This document shows, piece after piece, positions 36,771-45,072 of a DNA stretch of 64,000 bases. Numbering within the stretch: position 1 is the stretch's first letter; every line of letters begins with the position of its first letter. A model generated the notes under the pieces. That model made no database searches. It was given only the letters and a program-made list of their open reading frames with translations, and was not told where the DNA came from. A program made the position numbers and the translations under genes. Origin of the DNA: Arthrobacter sp. Bi83 (lineage in GTDB: Bacteria; Actinomycetota; Actinomycetes; Actinomycetales; Micrococcaceae); assembly GCF_918698095.1 (NCBI RefSeq), contig NZ_CAKKLY010000025.1, forward strand, positions 1 through 64,000, written 5' to 3'.

Positions 36771-38291
36771 ATGGCGCACGCACATGAAAAGACTGATCTC
36801 CACACCGTTGACTTCCAGGTGGACCCGGTGGTCCTGGAGCTCGGCCAGCGCTTCGTGGACGCCGGTCATGAGCTGTCGCTCGTGGGCGGTCCGGTAAGGG
36901 ATCTGTTCCTTGGCCGCACGTCCCCGGACCTCGATTTCACCACCGACGCCACGCCTGACCAGACGGTGGCGCTGATTAAGAAGTGGGCGGACAACTTTTG
37001 GGAGATCGGGCGCGCCTTCGGAACGATCGGGATGCGCAAGGCCGGCTTCCAGATCGAGATCACCACGTACCGCGCCGAGGCATACGACCCGGAATCCCGG
37101 AAGCCGGTGGTCGCGTTCGGATCCTCACTGACGGATGACCTGCTCCGGCGGGATTTCACCATTAACGCGATGGCGCTGCGGCTGCCGTCCATGGAGCTGA
37201 TCGACCCTTTCGGCGGTGTCCGGGATCTGCACGCCTCCGTCCTGGCAACCCCCGGTGCCCCCGAGGCCTCCTTTTCGGACGACCCCCTGCGCATGATGCG
37301 TGCGGCGCGCTTTGCGTCCCAGCTGGGCGTGGCCGTCCATGACGACGTCCGGCTGGCCATGACCCAGATGGCCGAGCGGATTACCATCATCTCCGCCGAG
37401 CGGGTGCGCGATGAACTCGTCAAGCTGATCTGCGGGCGCCACCCGCGCGTCGGCGTGGACCTGCTGGTGGACACCGGCCTGGCCGAGTTCGTGCTTCCCG
37501 AGGTGTCCGCACTGCGCCTCGAATCCGACGAGCACCACCGTCACAAGGACGTCTATCAGCATTCCCTTCAGGTCCTCGAGCAGGCGGCCAGCCTGGAGAC
37601 CGACGAGGAAGGCCCCGTGCCGGGTCCCGATTTTGTTCTGCGGTTCGCCGCCTTGATGCACGACGTCGGGAAGCCGGCTACGCGGCGTTTCGAACCGGGC
37701 GGCGCGGTCAGCTTCCGCCACCACGACATGGTGGGCGCCAAACTCACCGCCAAGCGGATGAAGACCCTTCGCCTCGACAACGACACCATCAAGGCCGTCG
37801 CCCGCCTTGTGGAACTTCACATGCGCTTCTACGGCTACGGCGAGGCCGGGTGGACCGACTCGGCCGTCCGCCGCTATATCACCGACGCCGGACCCCTGCT
37901 GGAACGCCTGCACCGCCTGACCCGCTCGGACGTCACCACCCGAAACCAGCGCAAGGCTGAGCGGCTGGCTTTCGCCTACGACGACCTTGAAACCAGGATT
38001 GCCGCCCTTCGAGAGCAGGAATCCCTGGACGCCGTGCGCCCGGACCTTAACGGCGCCCAGATCATGTCCCTGCTAGGCCTAAAACCTGGGCCCGTGGTGG
38101 GCAGGGCCTACAATTTCCTGCTGGAGGAACGGATGGAGAACGGTCCGCTCGAACCGTCCGACGCCGAGTCACGGCTTCGCGTCTGGTGGGCGGCCCAGCC
38201 CGAATCAGCAGCTGAAGCACCTCAGCCCACGGCGACCGACTCCGCAAAGTCCCCCGCCGACGTCGAACCTTCCCCAACCGAGGAGTCCTAA
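36771..38291 (+). CDS. CCA tRNA nucleotidyltransferase
   Basis: Class II nucleotidyltransferase (506 aa) that builds or repairs the CCA end of tRNAs; this matters because tRNA-Ile in this window lacks an encoded CCA. The head domain has LVGGPVRDLFLGRTSPDLDFTTDATPDQ with the DxD metal ligands, then the RRDFTINAMAL motif. An HD domain (ALMHDVGKPATR) follows, and a Pro/Ala-rich acidic tail of about 35 residues ends the protein. The next gene starts at the base after the stop. Confidence 0.95.
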   Translation: MAHAHEKTDLHTVDFQVDPVVLELGQRFVDAGHELSLVGGPVRDLFLGRTSPDLDFTTDATPDQTVALIKKWADNFWEIGRAFGTIGMRKAGFQIEITTYRAEAYDPESRKPVVAFGSSLTDDLLRRDFTINAMALRLPSMELIDPFGGVRDLHASVLATPGAPEASFSDDPLRMMRAARFASQLGVAVHDDVRLAMTQMAERITIISAERVRDELVKLICGRHPRVGVDLLVDTGLAEFVLPEVSALRLESDEHHRHKDVYQHSLQVLEQAASLETDEEGPVPGPDFVLRFAALMHDVGKPATRRFEPGGAVSFRHHDMVGAKLTAKRMKTLRLDNDTIKAVARLVELHMRFYGYGEAGWTDSAVRRYITDAGPLLERLHRLTRSDVTTRNQRKAERLAFAYDDLETRIAALREQESLDAVRPDLNGAQIMSLLGLKPGPVVGRAYNFLLEERMENGPLEPSDAESRLRVWWAAQPESAAEAPQPTATDSAKSPADVEPSPTEES

Positions 38292-38873
38292 GTGAACGCT
38301 GCCAACATCCCCCGTCCCCAGCTCTGGATCCTGCGGCACGGCGAAACTGAGTGGTCCAAGAGTGGTCAGTACACAGGGCTCACCGACCTCCCGTTGACCG
38401 TGGAAGGCGAACAGCAGGCGGTGGAGGCCCGCAAGGTCCTGGACAGTGTGGATTTCGACCTCGTGCTGACCTCCCCGCTGCGGCGCGCCCGCCGGACCGC
38501 CGAACTCGCGGGATTCCCCGACGCCGTCCACGAGCCCCTGGCCGTCGAGTGGGATTACGGCGACTACGAAGGCATCAGCTCGGACCTGATCCGCAAGGAC
38601 AACCCGGATTACCTGATCTGGACCCACGGGGTTCCCAACGGGGAGAAACTGCAGGACGTGGCGGCCCGCGCGGACAAGATAGTGGCCCGGGTCTTGGAGT
38701 CTGGCCTCGACAACGTCCTGATCGTGGCGCACGGCCACTTCTCCCGCATCCTCACCGCCCGATGGCTGGAACTCGACCCGGAGGAAGGCCGGCACTTCAT
38801 TTTGGGTACCGCAAGAGTGTGCACCCTTGGCTGGGATAAAAGGACACCGGCTATTGTCCGCTGGGGGCTCTAA
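38292..38873 (+). CDS. Histidine phosphatase family protein
   Basis: Phosphoglycerate-mutase-like phosphatase (193 aa). The catalytic motif LRHGETEW has Arg15 and phospho-acceptor His16; the second histidine is in IVAHGHFSR. The GTG start abuts the stop of the CCA enzyme gene, so the pair is an operon. The family includes sugar-phosphate and nucleotide phosphatases; the substrate is not evident. Confidence 0.92.
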   Translation: MNAANIPRPQLWILRHGETEWSKSGQYTGLTDLPLTVEGEQQAVEARKVLDSVDFDLVLTSPLRRARRTAELAGFPDAVHEPLAVEWDYGDYEGISSDLIRKDNPDYLIWTHGVPNGEKLQDVAARADKIVARVLESGLDNVLIVAHGHFSRILTARWLELDPEEGRHFILGTARVCTLGWDKRTPAIVRWGL

Positions 38874-39474
38874 GAATGCTTTGTTCGGGATTCTAAAACT
38901 TCGTTTGAGAATTAACTAGTCAACTGCATCATTCCTGGTGTATTTTTATTTCTGACCCCAGAGCGACTTTGCCAGGGTCACGGCGCGCGTTGTCCGGCCA
39001 TTCGGCTTGTACACCGGCAGAGCAGAAAAGGAGGTTGGGACAATGATTACTTTGACTAGCGGATGGACGTTGACCATCACCGCGTTCCCGGCCTTCGTTG
39101 CTGGCCCGCGCCCTCATCACGGACTCGCCGTCTCCTGACCCTTCGCTCCCGGTGCCCGCACCGGCGCTGCGATAACAGGACGATAATCCTGCTTCTTCGG
39201 AGGACTTTCTGACCTCGGCGGTCTGATATGGCGGAGCCACGCGCTTGCGCCGCACCCCCATGATTCAGAACCCTGGCTTCTTGTTGGGGGGGTCTGCCTC
39301 GCCACCGCTTCGGGGCCACTCACCCGCTTTTACAGATTTCCCTTCATTAGCCCGGGCATTTCTTTGCCCATTTATGGCCATTCTCTGACAAATTAGATGG
39401 CTCTACTTGTCATGCCCGGAATTCTGCTTGATTTCCCTGTCTGAATTTACCGAACCCGAATCAAAGGATCCACC
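38874..39474. other. 600-bp spacer with small ORFs
   Basis: The first 100 bases are AT-rich. The remainder contains a 31-codon ORF with a strong ribosome-binding site (39043-39138), a C-rich/G-rich pair near 39253-39290 that could fold, and no RNA family I recognise. A minus-strand frame (38929-39261) looks spurious. Confidence 0.5.
39043..39138 (+). CDS. Possible 31-aa ORF with strong ribosome-binding site
   Basis: ATG at 39043 is preceded by AAAAGGAGG at 8 bases, a near-perfect Shine-Dalgarno. The ORF reads MITLTSGWTLTITAFPAFVAG, followed by PRPHHGLAVS and TGA. The peptide is mildly hydrophobic. There is no homology I recognise; it could be a leader peptide or chance. Confidence 0.3.
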   Translation: MITLTSGWTLTITAFPAFVAGPRPHHGLAVS

Positions 39475-39753
39475 GTGACTCCCAGTAGTAGCAGCGCCGC
39501 CCCCGCCGGCGCGGCGTCCCCCGTAGCGGCCCCGGCTGCGAACGTGTCCGCCAGGGGAAGCACCCGCCCCCGCCTCACCCGCCGACTGATCCGACACCGA
39601 AAGGAGGTGAATGCCATGCTTCGCCAGCTTCAAGAGCTTCTTTCCAGCCGAAACGAAGAGCTGGAGCAACCGCAGTTCAACGGCCAGCTGCTGGACCAGA
39701 ACCGGGAAGACGTCTACACGCTGATGCATCAGCAAATGAGCAGCATGCGCTGA
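39475..39753 (+). CDS. Small conserved-looking protein, 45 or 92 aa (two possible starts)
   Basis: The frame encodes 92 aa from GTG 39475 (AAAGGA six bases upstream) or 45 aa from ATG 39616 (AAAGGAGG at the ideal distance). The N-terminal part is Ser/Ala/Pro-rich then very basic (TRPRLTRRLIRHRKEV). The C-terminal 45 residues form a probable helix pair rich in Gln and Glu (MLRQLQELLSSRNEEL..., ending DVYTLMHQQMSSMR). Codon usage in the last 45 codons looks genuine. A hairpin terminator follows at 39837. I recognise no family. Confidence 0.6.
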   Translation: MTPSSSSAAPAGAASPVAAPAANVSARGSTRPRLTRRLIRHRKEVNAMLRQLQELLSSRNEELEQPQFNGQLLDQNREDVYTLMHQQMSSMR

Positions 39754-39836
39754 GTCCACGTCGGCACGATCCCTCCAATACGTTTCCGGTAAAGGGAGGT
39801 ACTGATGGACTGCACTGCCCACAGCATTCGGCAGAG

Positions 39837-39864
39837 AGCCCGCGCGGCCACGCGCGGGCTTTCG
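39837..39864 (+). terminator. Rho-independent terminator
   Basis: A 10-bp GC-rich stem (AGCCCGCGCG / CGCGCGGGCT, 4-base loop, then TT) follows the small 45/92-aa gene. Confidence 0.7.
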
Positions 39865-39930
39865 CAGTTAAGCTTCACCCGCTCTTGAACGATCCGCTAA
39901 GAGGTACACGGCCCCGGTAAGCTCGAACCC

Positions 39931-41400
39931 ATGCAGGAGACACAGCCGCCGCCCCATCGAAAGCGTGCGCGCGTGGTGGTACCCAGCCGCAGCGACCGTC
40001 TGCTGAAAAATTTCACTGAACTTGTCGGCGGCCCCTTAGGACAGCGGTCAGCACCGGGTATCGTCTCCCCCGGCTTTTTCACGGTGGAACGCGTGCTGAT
40101 CATCCTCACCGTGGTGGCAGCCCTCGCCGGGATTCTCATCAAGGACTATTGCCGGGTCAACGGATGGGCAACCCCATCGCAGTTTTACTCCACCTGCTAT
40201 TCCGACTTTCCGGAGCTGTTCCGCAACCGAGGACTGGGCGACGGCGCCTTCCCCTTCTTCACCCAGGGCACCCTTTTTGAGTACCCGGTCCTGATGGGAC
40301 TCATCGCCGGAGCAACGGCCTGGCTTGTCCCGGGCAGAGGGGCTACGGATTCGCGCGTCCTGGGCTACTTCGATGTCAACGCGACGCTGATTGCGGCCGT
40401 TTGGATCGTCACTGTCCTTGCAACGGCCCGGATGACCCGCCGCCGCCCGTGGGACGCCGCCATGGTGGCCTTGGCGCCGGGAATCGTCTTGGCCGGTGTG
40501 ATCAACTGGGACATGTGGGCCGTGGCAATGCTGGCTCTCGGCATGTACTTCTTCTCGAAGGAGCGGCTGGTGCTCGCCGGGATCCTGATAGGCCTGGGGA
40601 CTGCCACCAAGCTGTACCCGGTGCTGGTCTTCGGTGCGATCCTTCTGCTGGCCCTGCGCACCGGAAAGATCCGGGCTTTCGTCATTCCCGCAGCGGCGGC
40701 CGCGGCTGCCTGGCTGGCCGTCAACGTTCCCTTTGCCGTGAAGGACCCCGCCGGCTGGAAGTATTTCTTCGAGTTCACGCAGGACCGCCCGGCCGGATTC
40801 AGCTCTCCCTGGTTCGCATACAACCTCGTGGCAGAGCGTGTCCGATGGACCATACTCACGCCCGAGGCCATCAACACCCTAGCCCTGAACCTGTTCCTGC
40901 TCGCCTGTGTTCTCATCACTGTTCTGGCGCTCACCGCACCCCGGCGTCCGCGTATCGCGCAACTGACGTTCCTGATCGTGGCCGCCTTCATCCTGACCAA
41001 CAAGGTGTATTCCCCCCAGTTCGTGATCTGGCTGGTCCCGCTGCTGGCCCTGGCTCGGCCCCGTTGGCGGGACTTCCTGGTCTGGCAAGGGATCGAAGGG
41101 CTGCACTGGGCTGCCATCTGGATGTATCTTGGCCAAGTGACCAGTGGCGGCGTTTCACAGCACAACATCGACATGCCTTACTACGTTCTGGCCGTGGCGG
41201 GACATATGCTTGCAACGGCATATCTTATGGCGCGCGTGGCAATGGATGTCTGGGACCCCCGATACGACCCTATCCGCCGCCATTTCATGGATGACCCTCA
41301 CGGCGGGCCTTTCAATAACGCCATTGACCGGCTTCGGCTGGATCCCCTGCGTCCCTCAGTATCTCTGCTGCCTTGGCGGACGGCTGCGCGCGATGCCTGA
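39931..41400 (+). CDS. GT87-family polyprenyl-phosphate-mannose-dependent glycosyltransferase
   Basis: Integral membrane GT-C glycosyltransferase (489 aa) with about ten transmembrane helices from residue 55 on. The early motif with acidic residues after the first helix (KDYCRVNGWATPSQFYSTCYSDFPELF) fits the catalytic loop of the DUF2029/GT87 family. WDMWAVAMLALG and GLGTATKLYPVLVFGAILL are typical. Relatives mannosylate lipomannan-type glycolipids. The first 50 residues are cytoplasmic and basic. No clear ribosome-binding site is seen before the ATG. The next gene overlaps its stop by eight bases. Confidence 0.88.
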   Translation: MQETQPPPHRKRARVVVPSRSDRLLKNFTELVGGPLGQRSAPGIVSPGFFTVERVLIILTVVAALAGILIKDYCRVNGWATPSQFYSTCYSDFPELFRNRGLGDGAFPFFTQGTLFEYPVLMGLIAGATAWLVPGRGATDSRVLGYFDVNATLIAAVWIVTVLATARMTRRRPWDAAMVALAPGIVLAGVINWDMWAVAMLALGMYFFSKERLVLAGILIGLGTATKLYPVLVFGAILLLALRTGKIRAFVIPAAAAAAAWLAVNVPFAVKDPAGWKYFFEFTQDRPAGFSSPWFAYNLVAERVRWTILTPEAINTLALNLFLLACVLITVLALTAPRRPRIAQLTFLIVAAFILTNKVYSPQFVIWLVPLLALARPRWRDFLVWQGIEGLHWAAIWMYLGQVTSGGVSQHNIDMPYYVLAVAGHMLATAYLMARVAMDVWDPRYDPIRRHFMDDPHGGPFNNAIDRLRLDPLRPSVSLLPWRTAARDA

Positions 41401-42832
41401 CGTCGCCGTCGTCGGTTCCGGACCCAACGGCCTCGCAGCAGCCGTGGTGATGGCCCGCGCCGGGCTGAAAGTGCAGGTCTACGAGGCTGCGGCGGAGATT
41501 GGCGGCGGAACCCGGACATCGCAGGTGATTGAGGCCGATCACTGGCACGATGTCTGTTCTGCCGTCCATCCCATGGCGCTTGCTTCCCCGTTTTTCAAGG
41601 CCTTCGAGTTGCCACGCCGCATCGAGCTTGCCCTGCCCAAAGTCCAGTTTGGCTCGCCGCTCGACCGCGGGCGGTCAGCGCTGGCCTACCGCTCCCTGGA
41701 CCGTACCGCTGACGAACTGGGCCGAGATGGCCACGCCTACCGCCGGCTCATGGCTCCGCTGGTCCGGCACCTCGACGGCATCGTGGAAACCACCTCGGAC
41801 CAGTTGCTGCGCATCCCGGCTCATCCATTTTCCGCCGCAATCCTGGGTCTTAGGACGTTGGAACAGGGCTCACCGCTGTGGAACCTGCGGTTCAGAGGGG
41901 ATCTGGCACCTGCTTTGGTCAGTGGTGTGGCGGCCCATGCGGTGGCGCGGCTGCCGTCCCTAGCCGCGGCGGGCGCGGGCCTGCTACTGAATGCCCTTGC
42001 GCATGCGGACGGCTGGCCCATTCCAGTGGGCGGATCAGCGGCGATTGCCGCTGCCATGGCCGAGGATATTCGCGCGCACGGGGGCGAAATCCATACTGGG
42101 GTCACGGTGTCCTCACTGGCGGAGCTACAACCTGCCAAGGCCGTCCTGCTGGACGTGGCGCCACCGGCCCTGTCCAGACTCGCGGGCAGCAGGTTGCCGG
42201 CATCGTATCGCCGCGCCCTGGAGTCCTTCCGCTTCGGCAACGGTGCCTGCAAAGTGGACTTCATCCTCTCAGGACCTGTTCCGTGGGCCGCCCCGGGACT
42301 GGCCGACGCCGGCACAGTCCACGTAGGCGGCACGCGGGCCGAGACGGCACAGGCTGAACACGACGTCGCCGTCGGCAGGCATCCGGAGCGGCCGTACTTG
42401 CTCGTGTCACAACCCTCCCCCTTTGACTCCAGCCGTGCCCCCGGCGGCCGGCAAATCCTGTGGAGCTATTGCCACGTTCCTGCAGGCTCCACGGTGGACA
42501 TGGGCGAGGCCGTGATAAATCAGCTGGAGCGATTCGCGCCGGGGTTCAGGGACGTGGTGCTCAAATACAAGGTGACTACTGCCGCCGAATTGGCCGCGTA
42601 TAACGAGAACTACGTCGGCGGCGATTTCAGTGCTGGGCTTCTGGACATCCGCGGACTGCTCCAGCGTCCCGTGGTGTCACCGGTCCCGTGGCGGACCCCT
42701 GCCCGCGGCGTCTACCTGTGCTCCTCGTCCACGCCGCCTGGCCCCGGCGTCACGGGGATGCCCGGTTTTCATGCAGCAAAGTATGCCCTCAAGGACATAT
42801 TTGGCTTGGATGTACCGGCGCTGGGCGTCTGA
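41393..42832 (+). CDS. FAD-dependent oxidoreductase, phytoene desaturase-like
   Basis: 479-aa flavoprotein. The N-terminal dinucleotide-binding motif VAVVGSGPNGLAAAVVMARAGLKVQVYEAAAEIGGGTRT is complete. The C-terminal FAD-contact region (GVYLCSSSTPPGPGVTGMPGFHAAKYAL) matches the NAD(P)/FAD-dependent amine oxidase/carotene desaturase-isomerase group. I start it at ATG 41393, eight bases before the stop of the GT87 gene. No carotenoid genes are nearby, so the substrate is open. Confidence 0.9.
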   Translation: MPDVAVVGSGPNGLAAAVVMARAGLKVQVYEAAAEIGGGTRTSQVIEADHWHDVCSAVHPMALASPFFKAFELPRRIELALPKVQFGSPLDRGRSALAYRSLDRTADELGRDGHAYRRLMAPLVRHLDGIVETTSDQLLRIPAHPFSAAILGLRTLEQGSPLWNLRFRGDLAPALVSGVAAHAVARLPSLAAAGAGLLLNALAHADGWPIPVGGSAAIAAAMAEDIRAHGGEIHTGVTVSSLAELQPAKAVLLDVAPPALSRLAGSRLPASYRRALESFRFGNGACKVDFILSGPVPWAAPGLADAGTVHVGGTRAETAQAEHDVAVGRHPERPYLLVSQPSPFDSSRAPGGRQILWSYCHVPAGSTVDMGEAVINQLERFAPGFRDVVLKYKVTTAAELAAYNENYVGGDFSAGLLDIRGLLQRPVVSPVPWRTPARGVYLCSSSTPPGPGVTGMPGFHAAKYALKDIFGLDVPALGV

Positions 42833-42944
42833 CAACGCTCACCGCGCCTCACGCGCGCCTTGGGGGTCGAGGGTTGAGTCGACTCCTGCCCGCCCACCGG
42901 CGGTGTGACAGGCGGTGGGCTGCCGGAAGGGGCATAATGGCGCA

Positions 42945-44948
42945 GTGGGGAACTCAAAAAAAATTTCACTTGCTCTCATCGGTCTTATTCTTGGCACGTC
43001 GTTGGTGGCCTGCGATGACGGCCGCGGCGGTGCCGAAGCGGCCGCAAAGCAGCTGGCATCGGCCGTGGCGGGGCTGGATCTCCGCCCCGTTGCATTCGAT
43101 GGCCGGGACTCTTCCGTGGCCAACGACCAGCTGAAACAGGTATTCAAGGCCCTCGAGCCTGCCAAGCCGTCCGTGGAAGCGGGAGAACTCAAGCTTGACG
43201 GAGACACGGCCAGCTTTCCGCTGAGCTACAGCTGGAAGATCGACTCCGGCGAATGGAAGTACACCGTTTCTGCCGGGCTCCGGAAGTCCGCAGACAAGTG
43301 GCTCACGGTCTGGTCCCCGGGCATGCTTGTGCCGGACCTCGTCGAAGGGGAGATCCTCAGCAAGTCCACACAGTCCCCGCAGCGCGCGGACATCCTGGGC
43401 GCGCAGGATGCTCAACTCGTCACCTACCGGCCCGTGGTCAACGTCGGCATCGACAAACCACAGCTCGGCACCGCGGCTGCGGCCGATTCAGCCACCAAGC
43501 TGGCCAAACTCGTGGGTATCGACCCCGCGGCCTACGCCCAGCAGGTTGAGGCCTCCGGACCGGAAGCCTTTGTTCCCGCCATCACCCTCCGGGACACCAA
43601 CAGCCGCACCGTCACCGACGCCCAGATCGAGGCCATTCCCGGCGGCCGCGCCATCCCCGACAAGCTGCCGCTCGCCCCCACCCGCAACTTTGCCCGCGCC
43701 ATACTCGGCACCGTCGGCGAGGCCAGCGCAGAACAGATCGAAAAGTCCGACGGCGCCCTGACCGCCGGCGACGTCACAGGCACCGGTGGTTTGCAGCAGC
43801 AGTACGACGAGCAGCTCCGTGGAACGGCCGGCCTTGCGATCAGGGTGCAGCGCGCGGATCTCACGAGGGAAGAGATCCAGGCCGCCCCGACCGATCCGCG
43901 CCGCACCGTCTTCGAGATCAAGGCGACCGCCGGAACGCCGCTCAAGACTACTCTCGACCCAAAGCTGCAGCAGCTCGCGGAAGACACCCTCGCGGACATC
44001 AAGCCTGCCTCCGCCATCGTGGCCCTCCGTCCGTCCACGGGAGCCGTGCTGGCCGCGGCGTCCGGCCCCGGGAGCAACGGCTACAACACCGCAATGCTCG
44101 GCCAGTACGCACCCGGCTCCACCTTTAAGGTGGTGGACTCCCTGGCCATGCTGCGCAACGGGTTCACCCCAGATTCAACGGTGGAATGCACGCCGACGCT
44201 GACGGTGGATGGACGCAAGTTCAAGAACGCGGAAGGCTATCCCGCCGATTCGCTGGGCTCGGTGACACTGCGCGACGCCTTTGCCCACTCGTGCAACACG
44301 GCCTTCATCTCAGTACGGGAGAAGGTGTCGCAGGCGCAGCTTGAATCAGCGGCAACGTCCCTGGGCGTGGCGGTTGAGGCCCCGAAGCTGGGGGCTGATG
44401 CCTTTCTTGGTTCCGTTCCCGGTGAGGCCGAGGGTACCGAGCACGCGGCGGCCATGATCGGCCAGGGCAGGGTGCTGATGTCCCCGCTTTCCGCTGCCAT
44501 CATGGCCGGCTCAGTCGCCAAGGGCGCACCGGTGTCGCCGGTGCTGGTCCTCAACCCGGACGCCACCCCGGGTGCCTCACCCGCCGCCAGCGGAGCGGCA
44601 GGCACGCAACCCGCAGAAGGCGCGTCGCCGTCGTCGACCGTCACGGCAGAGGCTCCCGCGAAAAATGCGCAGACTCCGGTGACCAAGGCGGAGGCCGCTT
44701 CCCTCGCCGACATGATGCGCGCGGTGGTGACCTCCGGACATGCGGGCTTCCTGGCTGATGTGCCGGGCGAACCCGTGGGCGCCAAGACCGGCACAGCGGA
44801 GTTTGGCGACGCCAAGCCGCCGAAGACGCACGCCTGGATCATCGCAGTACATGGTGACCTGGCTGTGGCGGTCTTTGTTGAAGACGGCGGGCTGGGCGCC
44901 ACCACGTCCGGGCCACTCCTAAAGAAGTTCCTGACTGCCGCCGGCTGA
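42945..44948 (+). CDS. Lipoprotein penicillin-binding protein (class B transpeptidase)
   Basis: Peptidoglycan transpeptidase (667 aa). The N-terminus is a lipoprotein signal with lipobox SLVAC (lipidated Cys near residue 23), unlike the transmembrane anchor of most class B PBPs. An NTF2-like MecA_N domain (about 30-140) and the PBP dimerisation region follow. The transpeptidase domain has STFK (S392/K395), SCN (449-451) and KTG (614-616), so it should be active. A Pro/Ala/Ser-rich insert precedes KTG. I chose GTG 42945; the frame is open to 42915 but the signal peptide fits the later start. Confidence 0.92.
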   Translation: MGNSKKISLALIGLILGTSLVACDDGRGGAEAAAKQLASAVAGLDLRPVAFDGRDSSVANDQLKQVFKALEPAKPSVEAGELKLDGDTASFPLSYSWKIDSGEWKYTVSAGLRKSADKWLTVWSPGMLVPDLVEGEILSKSTQSPQRADILGAQDAQLVTYRPVVNVGIDKPQLGTAAAADSATKLAKLVGIDPAAYAQQVEASGPEAFVPAITLRDTNSRTVTDAQIEAIPGGRAIPDKLPLAPTRNFARAILGTVGEASAEQIEKSDGALTAGDVTGTGGLQQQYDEQLRGTAGLAIRVQRADLTREEIQAAPTDPRRTVFEIKATAGTPLKTTLDPKLQQLAEDTLADIKPASAIVALRPSTGAVLAAASGPGSNGYNTAMLGQYAPGSTFKVVDSLAMLRNGFTPDSTVECTPTLTVDGRKFKNAEGYPADSLGSVTLRDAFAHSCNTAFISVREKVSQAQLESAATSLGVAVEAPKLGADAFLGSVPGEAEGTEHAAAMIGQGRVLMSPLSAAIMAGSVAKGAPVSPVLVLNPDATPGASPAASGAAGTQPAEGASPSSTVTAEAPAKNAQTPVTKAEAASLADMMRAVVTSGHAGFLADVPGEPVGAKTGTAEFGDAKPPKTHAWIIAVHGDLAVAVFVEDGGLGATTSGPLLKKFLTAAG

Positions 44949-44983
44949 TCCGAACGCTCCCGCAGCTCCCGCAACGTTCCGCG

Positions 44984-45014
44984 AAACCCTCCTGCAGCGA
45001 ACGCAGGAGGGTTT
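44984..45014 (+). terminator. Rho-independent terminator after the PBP gene
   Basis: A perfect 12-bp inverted repeat (AAACCCTCCTGC / GCAGGAGGGTTT) with a 7-base loop ends in T residues. Confidence 0.9.
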
Positions 45015-45072
45015 GGCCGTCTGGTGACGGGACGTGCGGGAGCGTAGGAGTCAGCCATGGGAAGATTGCCGG

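Noticed and set aside
39805-39888. 27-aa ORF with a strong ribosome-binding site (AAAGGGAGG)
   Set aside because: It runs through the stem of the terminator at 39837, so it is unlikely to be translated in full.
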